DNA of 64,000 bases, from positions 9,312,501 to 9,376,500 of the forward strand of contig CM072341.1 of assembly GCA_036874045.1 (NCBI GenBank). Reading direction: 5' to 3'. Below, piece by piece: positions 22,335 through 33,734 of the stretch. Source of the stretch: Cymodocea nodosa. Taxonomy: Eukaryota > Streptophyta > Magnoliopsida > Alismatales > Cymodoceaceae. The position numbers and the translations under genes were made by a program. The notes below the pieces were generated by a model. It worked only from the letters and a program-made list of their open reading frames with translations. It was not told the DNA's origin and did not search any database. Within the stretch, counting starts at the first letter, position 1. Every line of letters begins with the position of its first letter.

Positions 22335-22739
22335 GTAGTATGCTAAAGAAATAATGCTTAATATAAGTATCATTCAGGTGCATTATAAAGAATTAAGGTT
22401 AAGAGTGTGTACCTTGCTTGACGAAGAAAAGAAATAACTACAAAACTAACAAACATATCAAAATAGAAAAAAAATTACATGAACAGAACTATTGCATGCG
22501 ATTAAGAATAAAAATATTGACAAAAAGAAATATATATTTTTATTTTTTATTTTTTATTTTATTATTATTTATTTATAATCACTCATGTAGATGGTGAAGG
22601 GTTGGTTCCTGAAGTCTCTCCTTGTGCCAAGTGCACACCTGCCATGCGAGGATTTGGTACAGTGTTACTTGGTAATTCTCCCCATGCTCTACCTAGATGA
22701 AGTAGACAACCTATCAAACTTTGCTTCTAATCCCTTAAT
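22335..22739. other. Junction between opposed Athila-like pieces
   Basis: AT-rich sequence with a T/A-rich run at 22530-22580. It separates the plus-strand P1 piece from the minus-strand gag of P2. No gene is supported. The exact junction is not resolved. Confidence 0.4.
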
Positions 22740-23901
22740 GATTTGGTTATGGCTAGCTAAAATAGGATTTACTTGTCTGCTAACTTGAATTAGGGATTGA
22801 ATCCCTTTTCCATTTTAGTAAATCTTTTCTCTAAAGCGGACATTCTATCACTTAAAATTGGCTGAGTGGGTCCATGATGCTCAATATAGTTTCCAAGTAC
22901 TTTCGGTTGTCGCCACGAAAAATTGGGATGGTTTCTCTATCCCGGGGTATAGTATGATGATGGTTGGAATGACCTTTGTCTCATACCAATGGCATTGACT
23001 TCCTCAAACTGTTGTCCTTGCATTGCAAGGCATTCTTCCATGATGTGCCCAGGAATTCCACATGCTATACACTTTACTTCAACCACTTTATCTTTTCCTT
23101 TCTGTTGACTTATAATTAAGTCTTCTACTTTCTTTACCATGGATGACATCCTAGCTTCTATGCCTACCATGGGGTTTATTGTGTGCATTCCCCTTGCCAA
23201 AGTTCTGTCAAATGTTCTATCTGATGAACTTTCCATTTCCATTGTTCTCTCAGTAAGGTACACAAGTCTATCCCATGCACTGACTTCATCTAATCTCATG
23301 AATCGTCTAGGACATACAGATTCTAGCATCAACTTGGTCTGATAATCCAATCCTTCATAGATTACTTGACACTATCTTGATTTAGGTAAACCATGATTAC
23401 GACATCTAGCCACAAGTCTATTGAAATGTTCAAAATATTTCCAAAAAGGTTCATTGGTTTGCTAGCAGATGTTTAGAATAGCATTCTTAGCTTGAATGGT
23501 CTTATGCAAAGGATGAAATTTCTTAATAAAGACAGCACAAAAATCAGTCCAAGTACAAATTGAATTAATAGGAAGGGTGTTCAACCATAGTTTCGCATCA
23601 TCTCGAAGAGTGAAAGGAATAAATCTTAATTTTATTGCATCCACAAGCACTTCAGGTAGATTAATCATGTTGCAAACATCATTGAAATCATTCAGAAATG
23701 CATATGCATCTTCTTATCTAGTCCATGAAATCTAGGTAATTGATTTACATAATTCATATCCAATTGAAATTTATGTCCATCTACCTGTGGCAATACAAGA
23801 CAAGAAGGATGGTCATGTATTTGAGGATAGCAGATGTCCTCAAGAGAAGGTAATTGTTGGTTTTTATCTTGGTCTCCCATTCTTATAGGCTCTTCTAACA
23901 C
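22740..23901 (-). pseudogene. Athila-like gag with zinc knuckle (P2)
   Basis: The minus strand encodes a retrotransposon gag domain: LPRFHGLDKK, VDAIKLRFIPFTLRDDAKLW, TWTDFCAVFIKKFHPLHKTI, EPFWKYFEHFNRL, then a zinc knuckle CIACGIPGHIMEEC and the tail region RNHPNFSWR. It is broken in a few places. It lies about 300 bases downstream of the integrase end at 24210 on the same strand, so gag follows pol here. Confidence 0.85.
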
Positions 23902-24209
23902 ACTAACTTCTTCTTCTTCTAACTAATCTAGATGCACTATCTCTCATCCACTTAGAAGATTGCATACACTAACAATATCACAATAGAAATATTTTGATAG
24001 AAAAAAAAGTACAAATGACACTTACAGTGGAATAGTCTTTGATCCCAACACCTGCATGTTAGATAGGTAAGTACATAATTGAAAAACAAGATTTACAAAA
24101 TGACAAAATCAACAAAAAGAAATAAGAGTAATTACATCTAAAAGTAATAAAAAGAAAAAGAAAAGAGCACTAATTATCAGATTCAGCATAGACACCATCG
24201 ATTAAAACA

Positions 24210-24500
24210 ATATTTTCTCCATGGCCAAATAATCTTTACTACAAGAAAGGTTTTAAATGGTGTCCATTGACCTTAGAAACTTCCCCACTCTCAGGGTTTT
24301 CAATCTCCACTACTCTATGAGGAAACATACTTCTTACCACAAAAGACCCTATCCACCGTGATCTTAATTTACCAGGAAATAAATGTAGTCTAGAATTATA
24401 CAACAATACCTGCTGCCCTACTTCAAAATTCTTAGGAAGAGCTTGGTATCATGAAATACTTTACTCTTTTCTTTAGCTATCCGTGAATTCTCATATGCCT
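24210..24500 (-). pseudogene. Athila-like integrase C-terminus (P2)
   Basis: The minus strand encodes [20 protein letters not shown], then [18 protein letters not shown] and [20 protein letters not shown], the conserved C-terminal end of Athila integrase. It is followed on the same strand by gag. The upstream remainder of pol is not present in the window. Confidence 0.85.
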
Positions 24501-24508
24501 CTCTCCGT

Positions 24509-25371
24509 AACACTGAAAACATAGAATTTACGTGGTTTAGCAACAGCCTATGTCCACGGAGAGTTGAAGGTTCTACTATGAGCTTCGGCACAATCAACCA
24601 CAATGTTTTACAACATCATAAAGGTTTATATACTACCCAACTTAGGGTTAATAAATCTTTAATTACACTTAAGCCATTACAGTAGAGAGAAAATGCTTCA
24701 GAGAAGGAACTCAATTTCGGAGCCTTATCTTCTTATCTTTCCGAAATCTATAACACTTTGGATAGTTATAGAGCTTAACTATCCAAAGAAAAATCTTCTT
24801 TCTTCATTTGTTGTAATGGGCGGTACTATAGCAGGTTAACTGTTTAGAGAGATTCAGTCTTTCGGATAGTTACAGACTTAACTGTTTGAAAACCCACTTG
24901 CATCTCTCTCAGTCCGTTTGGAAGGTTCTACTGTTAACTATCCAAAAATTTTTTGTCTTTTGGATAGTTACTATCTTAACTATCCAAAAACTTACTTAAG
25001 TGTCTCTTCAATCACTTTAGAAGGTTGAAGCTGTAACCTTTTGAAAAACTCATGACTTTCTGATAGTTATTGCCTAACTATCTAAAGATCCACTTAAGTC
25101 ACTGTCTTTTGAATACTTGGCTTCTTAACTATCCAAACATCCACTTAAGTGTCATCTAAGTCATTCTAGATGGTTACAGCTAGTAACCCTTCGAAATCTC
25201 CTAACTTTCGAATAGTTAGCTCAAAGCCTTCTGATTGAAACGTTATTTCAGATACTTTGACCTAGTAACCTTCCGAAATCATAAATCTGTCGAAGACTTA
25301 CTGCTAACAAGCTTCTGACTAAACCTAGACTTCTTGTGGCATACTCCACACCTACACTACTCGCCCTAATA
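24509..25371 (-). repeat. Partial 5' LTR of the 18284 Copia
   Basis: Matches 18390-19213 closely, including the array of TCGGATAGTTA-type palindromes at about 24745-25275. It is somewhat shorter than its partner. The GAAAG duplication follows immediately at 25372-25376. Confidence 0.8.
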
Positions 25372-26118
25372 GAAAGACCATTGGAGATGTGGGCTTAAGG
25401 TGAGGAGATGGACTATGAGTTGAGATGGAGCTGTTTGTATTTCCTGTTTTGATGTTGTATGTTTGTTATGTGTTTATTTCATGTTTTCCACGAATTTCCC
25501 CTTATTGTAATGTTGAATTCTTGTGGTTATTTCAATGTTTTTCAATTCTAAGTTTAGTTTGAGTTTTGTGCCTTCCATGTGTTTGATTTTATGTTTCATT
25601 GTGTGGATTCTTCTCAAATGTTTGTTCCTCTAACTCTAACATAGTTTAGACATTTTTTACTTAACTCTAACCTCTTGATTTACTTGGTTTTGATTGTATA
25701 TAGCTTATACTTAGTAGATTAGAGCATACATGGAGTTAGATGTATGGTTATAAGTCCATGTATGCTAGTTTTGTAGTAGAATTAGTAGTTTGATGTAGTA
25801 TAATTTTATTTTCTATTTTTGTAGTGTAATAATTATTGTGTGATGCATTCTCTTAAGTGATGGATAGAGGGGGACATGAATGAGGTTTCTCATTACTGAT
25901 TCAACTCTATATGAAGTCATTTCTAACATATACATGATTGTTAAGGCAAACATGTGATGAGAATAAATTTACACAAGGCATATTTTTAAACTCTAGTGAA
26001 TTTTATGTTTAATTGCTGGTCCTTATGGACTCGACCTATTCTTGCATGCTTTCTATAATTGACTCCGTGCGCTTGCAGTTATAAATATTAAAACTCGGTT
26101 GTGTGTTAATTTCATAAC
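25372..26118 (+). mobile_element. Athila-like LTR, right part
   Basis: Continuation of the LTR that starts at 17291, after the 18284 Copia (25372-25376 is its GAAAG duplication). Near the end it has GGACTCGACCTATTCTTGCA and GTGCGCTTGCAGTTA, which parallel GGGTTCGACCTGTACTTGCA and the GTGCACTTGCAATTA block in element A. It ends CATAACA at about 26118, where Copia coding sequence resumes. Confidence 0.55.
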
Positions 26119-26383
26119 ATATAAACCCCGAACACTTCTTCCATTTGAAATTTCTTTAGAATATTGTGAACATAGTTGGCTTGACCAATGAAAATACTAA
26201 TATCCTCTTGTCTTACTTCCAATCTTAGAAAATAGGAAAGTAATACTAAGTCTGACATTTCAAACCTCTAGATTAACAAATGCTTGAAATTAGAGATAAA
26301 TATCACATCATTCCCAATTAACACTAGATCATCAACGTATAGACCCACTATTAACCTTTTATCTTCAATAGCCTTCACATAAA
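26119..26383 (-). pseudogene. Old Copia element, segment 2: reverse transcriptase catalytic region
   Basis: The minus strand encodes LIVGLYVDDLVLIGND, with the YVDD catalytic motif of Copia reverse transcriptase, followed by a YVHNILKKFQMEE-type stretch. It fits between segment 3 (44939-45602) and segment 1 (16060-17290) of the same fossil. Confidence 0.8.
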
Positions 26384-26962
26384 TGTTGGGTGCCCAACAC
26401 ACGTATGCAGCAGGCGTGTGTCCTAACAATCGCTTGCGTTGAGGAGATGCCTCACGCTGTCCCGTGACATGTGGTATGATTGAAAGCTGGGGACCAAATG
26501 CCTAGGTCACACTTGAACAACACGCGGCTGGTGCTAAGAACCTTTAACAGGATGTTGAGGAGCCTTTGCTAACACCTCGAGGTTTTAGCATAGATGGTAG
26601 CACTTGATCCTAACAAGTGGTATCAAAGCGAGGGGTCACGGGTTCAAGTCCCAACAGACGCTTATTGCATGTACGTGTGCTGGGGGGGTGATTGTTGGGT
26701 GCCCAACACACGTATGCAGCAGGCATGTGTCCTAACAATCGCTTGCGTTGAGGAGATGCCTTGCACTATCCCGTGACATGTGGCATGATTGAAAGCTAGG
26801 GATCAAATGCCTAGGTCACACTTGAACAGCACGTGGCTAGGTGCTAAGAACCTTTAACAGGATGTTGAGGAGCCTTTGCTAACACCTCAGGGCTTTAGCA
26901 TAGATGATAGCACCCGATCCTAACAAGTGGTATCAAAGCTGAAGGTTTTTCAGTTTAATAGA

Positions 26963-28110
26963 ATGGCAGACGATAGAAAGCTTAAGATCGAGAATTTTGA
27001 TGGAAAAGATTTTGGATACTGGAGGTCTCAGATAGAAGATTGTTTGTATTAGAAGGATCTTCATCAACCACTGGTTGAAAGAAAACTAGAGAAGATGGAT
27101 CAAGAAGAGTGGGAGTTGCTGGATAGAAAGGCTCTAGGTCTCGTCAAGTTGTCATTAGCAAGGAACGTTCATTCAAACATTGCCAAGGAGAAAACAATGA
27201 CTGACTTGATGAAAGCTTTGTCCAACATGTATGAGAAGCCATTAGTTGCCAACAAGGTATTTTTGATGCGTAGATTATTTAATCTGAAAATGCATGAAAG
27301 TGAAAATGTTACAGACCACGTTAATGAGCTAAATACTATTTTGAATCAACTACATTCAGTAGATATAGTATTTGATGATGAAGTCAGAGCCTTGATTTTA
27401 TTATCCTCATTACCAGAAAGTTGGTCTCCTGTTGTGATTGGTGTAAGTAGTTCACTAGGTCATGAGAAGCTCAAAATGAGTGACATTTGGGATTTAATTT
27501 TGAGTGAGGACATTCGTAGGAAAAGTGAATTGTCAGCTTCAACTTCTACCCTCAGTGTTGAAAGTAGAGGGAGAAGTAAATCAAAACAATTTAAATCCAA
27601 AGGAAGGTCAAAATCTAGAGGTACCAGTAAAGTGAGATCAGATATCAAATGCTAGAACTACAATCAATGGGGGCACTTCAAGTCATAGTGCAAGGCTCCC
27701 AAGAAAGATAGCAGAGGGAAGGAATCAAAAGGTACAGGTGCAAATCTGGTCTCCTACGATTCAGATGATGCCTTAGTATGCTGTGTAGACAATTCAATTG
27801 ACTCATGAGTATTGGACTTGGGAGCTTCATTCTACACTACCTATAGGAAGGATTTGTTGCATAATTATTGTGCAACTCCTGTGAAAAAGGTGTACCTAGC
27901 TAACAACACAAGTTTAAATGTGTTAGGAATAGGAGAGGTACACATAAAAATAAAACAAGGGATATGGAAACTACAAGAAGTCAGATATGTTCTTGATCTT
28001 GCAAATCAATTAATTTCCATAAGTTCCCTAGATAAAAATGGTTATCAGATTGCCTTTGGTGCAGGCAAATGGAAGGTGACCAAAGGTGTAAGGATTATTG
28101 CCTCAGGATA
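26963..28110 (+). pseudogene. Copia gag and protease region
   Basis: It follows the primer site TGGTATCAAAGC (26927-26938). Gag reads KIENFDGKDFGYWRSQIED, with NKVFLMRRLFNLKM and LLSSLPESW typical of Copia gag. A basic tail and a zinc-knuckle-like region follow, then the protease region (LDLGASFYTT and VRYVLDLANQLISISSLDK). No integrase or reverse transcriptase follows before the next LTR. It is broken in a few places. Confidence 0.8.
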
Positions 28111-28211
28111 GAGGACTGGCACCTTATGCCTAACAAGTGGTATTGGAGTGAGGGGTCGCGGGTTCAAGTCTCAACAGATGTGTACTACGTGTATGTGTGC
28201 TGGGGGGTGAT

Positions 28212-28429
28212 TGTTGGGTGCCCAGCACACGTATGCAGCAGGCGTGTGTCCTAACAATCGCTTGCATTGAGGAGATGCCTCGTGCTGTCCCATGACATGT
28301 GGCATGATTGAAAGCTTGGGACCAAATGCCTAGGTCACACTTGAACAGCACACGGCTAGGTGCTAAGAACCTTTAACAAGATGTTGAGGAGCCTTTGCTA
28401 ACACCTCGGGGTTTTAGCATATATGGTAG
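28212..28429 (+). repeat. Third LTR of the 26384 Copia, left part
   Basis: Starts TGTTGGGTGCCCAGC and runs to GGTAG (28425-28429), where element A is inserted. The last bases resume after 44918. It is preceded at 28131-28211 by a copy of the primer-site to purine-tract unit found at 26612-26692. Confidence 0.85.
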
Positions 28430-30211
28430 TGTTTAGAATGAAAAAGTGCATATTATTAACGGTTAAATGATGGTTAATTGCATAATATTTAGCTTATCAT
28501 ATGAGAATTAAGCGATTATATCATAATTGCACTGTTATATGCTTTAATTAAAGAATCTGCTTAATTTCGATGAATTAATGTTAATTTAGTACATTTTTGA
28601 ACTGTTGGTAAGTTGCAGGCTGTGAAATCCTTAAGTATTCGAAAATGCATATGGGCATTGGATAGTTAAGTTTATAAGTATCTGAAATGCACCTGAGCAT
28701 CGGATAATTAAATTTACGCATGTGTTTTATAGTTAAATTAATGAGGTAAATCCGTTGAGTTATTTGTAACTCCATGAACTATTTATTTTCTAATATGCCA
28801 CTGTAGCGGTTGTAGAAATAGGACAATTGGAAGGAAAAACCACGATTGCACGTATCACGCAGGAATTCATTCGTCGAAAGGGAGAAGAAATCATCGTTGT
28901 TGATATGAATGAAGGAAATCCAACCGACCATTCAAGTAGAAGCAGTTACCACTGAAGAAATATAAAAGAAAAGAAGAAAAAGAAGTAAGATGTGTATGTG
29001 TGTGTGATCGATGGGCATGGTCAGTGTGTACAGAGGAGGAGCACCGAGTTTTCTGCAGACAGTATTGGCAATTCTCTGAAATACCACACCAACCATTATC
29101 ACTACCATATCACCACCACCATAATCACCAACCATCAGAGGTCTGTGAGAATACTTTCTTGATGTCGGGTCGATTCTGAGCCAAACATAATGCCTGACAA
29201 CCACTGTGAGGAGTGATCGCGTCGCGGGAAGGGAAGCCATTTTCACCAAGCGCTGACTCATATCTCAAGAGATCGTAAAGCTTCTAGCCTTATCTTCGGG
29301 TTGATGCCTATATGTTGAAGAGGAGATCATCTTGCAATTCTGGACTCATGATTCTATAGGGAGAGGAGGTAGAATTGTAAGTGATTAAGTTTTCAGTGGT
29401 GTAATCGCATCATATGTAGTGACAGAAGTATTTACTGTCGATTAAGATTACTTTACATATCACCTTTCGCCCATTTCCATGTTCATATTAAAACAAAAAT
29501 ACCAAAAACAACTTATCTATGTTTGTATTTTGTATTTGAGTGTTGTATTGTTTGTGTTGTATCGTGATTATTGTTATCTTTGTCAATATTCTATGTTTGT
29601 TTTAGTTTTACATTTTACTGAAATTGGTTCGTTCAAAAGACTTAAAAGATTTTAATGGTTACTGTTTGAATTATCTGAATGTTAGTATTGCCTAATGATA
29701 AATCTAGTGTTTACTAACATTAAAGAGCTTAATTGATGTTATTTACAATCTATGGAACCGCCCAATGGTTGGCCGAATTCCTATGTAAATAGCAGTATTA
29801 AATAGAAAATGCAGGCTCATGGAGTTAACTTAAGTCCACGAGGTTAGTCCGTTGAGTCAAACATAACTCAACGAACTTAGTCCGTTGAGATAACTGTAAC
29901 TCAACGGAGAGCTTATTGAATATATAATTTTGATTATTAACAAATGGAATAGTTCTCAATTCTTAAGTAATTCCCTGTGGGTTCGACCTGTACTTGCACA
30001 TTAACACAATATACACTGTGCACTTGCAATTAAAATACAAATTGGAATTAACATCTAATTTGTGTGAAAGGTTGTTTGTTTACTTCTAAAAAAAATATAG
30101 GCATAAAGATAAATTAACTAAGTAAAAATAGAAGTTAACAAATCCAGGTTTTTCTAGTGCGTTGCTGGAGATCCAAAAAAGTTTTCTAGTGTCGTGCTAG
30201 CCAACCATACA
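28430..30211 (+). repeat. 5' LTR of element A
   Basis: 1,782 bp from TGTTTAGAATG to CCATACA. TATA box TATAAAAG lies at 28961-28968. TCCGTTGAGTTA and TAACTCAACGG motifs lie at 28754-28770 and 29840-29915, and CGGATAGTTA-type motifs at 28630-28715. The last 60 bases hold two decayed copies of the primer-site sequence (about 30154-30206). An antisense open frame at 28932-29261 is kept in the 3' LTR but is probably incidental. Confidence 0.9.
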
Positions 30212-30218
30212 AGTTTTC

Positions 30219-30236
30219 TAGCATCGTTGCTAGGGA
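30219..30236 (+). promoter_or_regulatory. Primer-binding site of element A, tRNA-Asp type
   Basis: TAGCATCGTTGCTAGGGA aligns with the tRNA-Asp complement TGGCGCCGTTGCCGGGGA at 13 of 18 positions. All five differences are C to T or G to A, as expected from deamination of methylated cytosine after insertion. Confidence 0.7.
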
Positions 30237-30317
30237 ATTGAATTAATATAAGCAACTGTTAGAGCTGTTTCGTTTTAATAGCTAGAGTGTTGTGTGTTAT
30301 CTTCTGTAATTCAGAAT

Positions 30318-31340
30318 ATGGCATATGCTTATGCTCAAAGATTTCTGAAACTTGTAGTTAGCATATGTGAATTCTGCAATTCTGAAGGTCACGACATTTC
30401 TGACTATTTGAAACTGAGACGTTTGCAGATGGCTAGATCCCATGAACAACAAATGAATTATCCTCAATATAATAGAGCCGAGTATGAGAATCCTATAGTT
30501 TACCCAACTGCTGGTTAGTATAGAATGTGTAATATGTTGAGAGACACGGAAGTTTGGGATAGGTATGATAGACTCGAGCGTAGTATAGAGCAAAATCTGG
30601 ATAAACTAGAATATTTTATGTGTCAGTAACAAGAAGTCAACTAATTAAACTATAAGGAAGCATATTCAAAACCTAAAATGGATATAATTTACGAAACTGA
30701 AAAAACCATAATGAAAATTGATCAAAAATTGAATGCAATGAGATTAGATGATCTGGAAAAAAAATTAAAAGCATTGGACGAATATACAATGAAAATACAA
30801 GTTATGCAACAAGACAATAAAAATTATAATGTTATAGATTTGCATAATTTGCAAAATATACAGCAAACATAAAATACTAATGCAAGAGAATTTAAAGAAG
30901 GCACTTTAAAAACATTTGAAGATCATAATCAAGAAAATTATATACAAAAACATCATGAGAGCAACAAAAATCTGGAAGATGTTTGTGTAACATTAAGATC
31001 TGGAATTGATATACCACCAAGAACTCAAAATGAAAATAATATGAAGGTGGATAAGAGTAAAAATCAAAATGATAATGAAAAGGTAATAGCTGAAAATCTG
31101 AAAATCACTAAAGAACAATCTGAATCTGCTAATGAGACAAAAAATGATCAAACAAATCAACTGAAAGAAAAAGAATCTTGTAAACCACAATCTTTAGCAC
31201 CCTATCCTGAAAGATTACAACAAACAATACCTGAAAAATAAGAAAAAATCAGAGAAATTTTTGAAAAAGTGCAAGTTAACATTCCTTTGTTAGATCTATT
31301 GCAAAAAATGCTACATTGTGCTAAATTTCTGAAGGATTAG
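30318..31340 (+). pseudogene. Zinc-knuckle and linker segment of element A
   Basis: Begins MAYAYAQRFLK about 80 bases after the primer site. ICEFCNSEGHDISD is a knuckle-like start (C, C and H positions kept). Then come a helix-rich region (KKLKALDEYTMKIQ), an acidic low-complexity stretch, and the linker FEKVQVNIPLLDLLQKM that precedes Athila protease. The homologous part in element B starts at 57062, and in P1 near 21492. It is broken. Confidence 0.75.
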
Positions 31341-31379
31341 TGTACTAAGAAAAGAGAGCGAAAAATTCTTAGAAAGGTC

Positions 31380-31898
31380 TGTTTAGCTGAGCAAAGTAGT
31401 TCCCTATTTCTGCCACAAGTTCCTAAAAGGTTATCTAATCCTAGAATCCCTGTTATATTATGCACTATAGGAAATACCATTCTAGAAAGAACCTTAATAG
31501 ACTTAGGTGCAGGTATAAATGTTATGCCAAGTGATATATTTGCATCCTTAGGATTAGAAGGCTTAACTCCTACTAGTACAGTTATTCAATTAGCTGATAG
31601 AAGTATAAGATACCCTAAAGGAAAAATAGAGGATGTCTTAATTAAAATCAAAAGCTTTATATATCCTTTTGATATTGTAATTTTGGATTCCCAAGAAATT
31701 AAGCATAAAAATAGTGATACATCTTTAATTTTGGGAAGGCCATTTTTAGCAACATCAAGGGCTGTTATAAATTGTAAAATTGGAGTAATGAAGTTAGCAT
31801 ATGGTAATGAGGATACTCAATTAAATATTTTCAAACTAGAAAGGTTTGAGGAGTTAGAAATGTCCTTACATACCATAAACTTTTTAGAGGATGAATGA
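31380..31898 (+). pseudogene. Protease of element A
   Basis: Aspartic protease region with the active-site text LIDLGAGINVMP, followed by IQLADRSIRYPKGKIEDVLI and ILGRPFLATSRAVI, all characteristic of Athila-type protease. It lies upstream of reverse transcriptase as usual. It belongs to the pol region of a broken element. Confidence 0.9.
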
Positions 31899-32093
31899 GA
31901 TATGTTAGAGGATGTGATCCAAGAACAATTAAATAGGCAAATCAATGCTGAAACTTTAGAGGAAAGTGAAAGCATAAATATAGAAGGAGATCTGGAATAA
32001 ATTAATTTAGAAAATGATGATGTTCAGTTAAGAGCTTTAGCTTCTGATGGGCAACATTTAGAATTAAAACATTTACCTCCTGAATTAACCTAT

Positions 32094-33719
32094 ATGTTTC
32101 TGGAAGAAAAACGAACATGTCCACTCATTATTGCTTCAGATTTAAAAGAGGACCAAATAGTTAAATTAAAAAATGTAGTAAAAAGTTATAAAGAAGCAAT
32201 AGGATGGACTATGACTTATATAAAAGGGTTAAGTTCAACATTATGCTGTTACCACATATATTTAGAAGAGAATGCTAAACCTGTTAAAATTCTTGAGAGG
32301 AGATTAAATCCAAACCTTAAAGAAGTAGTCAAGAAGGAAATAGTGAAATAGTTAGATAATGACATAATTTATCCGATTTCTGATAGCTCGTGGGTTAGTC
32401 CAATCCATGTAGTTCCCAAGAAATCAGGATTAACAGTAATTAGGAATGAAAGTCAAGATTAGATACCTACTAGAATTCAATCAAGCTGGAGAGTATATTT
32501 AGACTATAGAAAGCTGAATGCTGTGACTAGGAAAGATCATTTTCCCTTACCTTTTATAGATCAAATGCTAGAAAGATTAGTAGGGCAAGAATATTTTTGT
32601 TTCCTAGACGGGTATTCAGGATATAATCAAATTCCAGTAGCATTAGAGGATCAAGAGAAAACAACTTTCACCTGTTCTAATGGAACTTATGCTTTCAAGA
32701 GAATGCCATTTAGATTATGTAATGCACCAGCCCCATTTCAAAGGTGTATGCAGGGCATATTTACTAGAATGACTGAAGATTTCTTAGAAATATTTATGGA
32801 TGATTTTACTGTATATGGCAACTCATATGAAGTTTGTTTAAAAAATCTAGACCAAATATTAAAACGCTGTGTGGAAAAAAATCTGGTTCTAAATTGGGAA
32901 AAATGTCACTTCATGGTTAAACAAGGAATAGTCTTAGGGCATGTTGTTTCTAAAAAAGGGTTGGAAGTAGATAAAGCTAAAATAGAAGTAATTTCTAATC
33001 TACCAGAACCTAAATCAATAAAAGATATTAGATCATTTCTAGGACATGCTGGTTTTTATAGAAGATTTATTAAAGACTTTAGCAAAATAGCCAAACCTTT
33101 AACTAATCTATTAAAAGATGTCCCATTTAACTTTGATAAAAATTGCAAGGAAGCATTTTTCAAACTTAAAACTAGCTTAATTTCAACTCTTATAATTCAA
33201 GCACTTGATTGGAGTCATCCATTTGAACTAATGTGTGATGCATCTGATTTTTCTATAGGAGCAGTGTTGGGACAGAAGATAGAAAAATCTACTAGAGTGA
33301 TTCATTATGTAAGCAAAACCTTAAATGATGCTCAAGTTAATTACACAACTACTAGGAAAGACCTGTTAGTTGTTGTGTTTGCCTTGGAAAAGTTTAGATC
33401 ATATCTGATTGGAGCTAAAGTAATAGTATACATGGATCATGCAGCTTTAAAGCACCTAATAGCGAGAAAAGAGACTAAGCCTAGATTGATCCGATGGATA
33501 TTATTATTACAAGAATTTGATCTAGAAATTAAAGATAAAAAAGGTTGTGAGAATGTAGTAGTAGATAATTTATCAATATTACAAATAGAAAAATCAAATA
33601 TTGAAATTAAGGATAATTTTCCTGATGAACAATTAATGACCATCAACACAATGCCTTGGTATGCAGACATAGTTAATTACTTAGTTACTGGTTTAACACC
33701 TAATGATCGGAATAGATAG
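32094..33719 (+). pseudogene. Reverse transcriptase and RNase H of element A
   Basis: Gypsy reverse transcriptase with [20 protein letters not shown], the FMDD catalytic box ([10 protein letters not shown]) and [13 protein letters not shown], followed by RNase H ([39 protein letters not shown]). Most of it, 32523-33719, is open for 398 codons. The reading resembles the Athila lineage. It is broken at its upstream side. Confidence 0.92.
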
Positions 33720-33734
33720 GATAAGAAATTGTTT

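Larger units (their letters stand above)
18284..25371 (-). mobile_element. Copia retrotransposon inserted in an Athila-like LTR
   Basis: It is bounded by TGTTATA at the left and a TAATA variant of the LTR end at the right, with a GAAAG target-site duplication outside. On the minus strand the 3' LTR is 18284-19213, followed inward by a purine tract reading CAAGTGGGAGAT and RNase H. A partial 5' LTR lies at 24509-25371. The interior was replaced or invaded by Athila-like pieces (19873-24508). The element is broken. Confidence 0.8.
26384..28429 (+). mobile_element. Small-LTR Copia with three LTR copies, TRIM-like left half
   Basis: Three LTRs of about 232 bp start TGTTGGGTGCC at 26384, 26693 and 28212. 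The first two end CCTAACA at 26615 and 26925. The third is interrupted by element A at 28430 and finishes at 44938. The segment 26384-26925 has the form of a miniature element: LTR, primer site, about 77 bases, purine tract, LTR. The target duplication is ATAAA (26379-26383 and 44939-44943). After the primer site of the first unit a B-box-like GGTTCAAGTCC occurs. The structure suggests LTR recombination between a miniature and a gag-bearing relative. Confidence 0.8.

Noticed and set aside
26612-26665. tRNA-like text with a B-box-like GGTTCAAGTCC
   Set aside because: Only a T-arm-shaped piece follows the Copia primer site; no D arm, anticodon arm or acceptor pairing could be found, so it is not called a tRNA gene.
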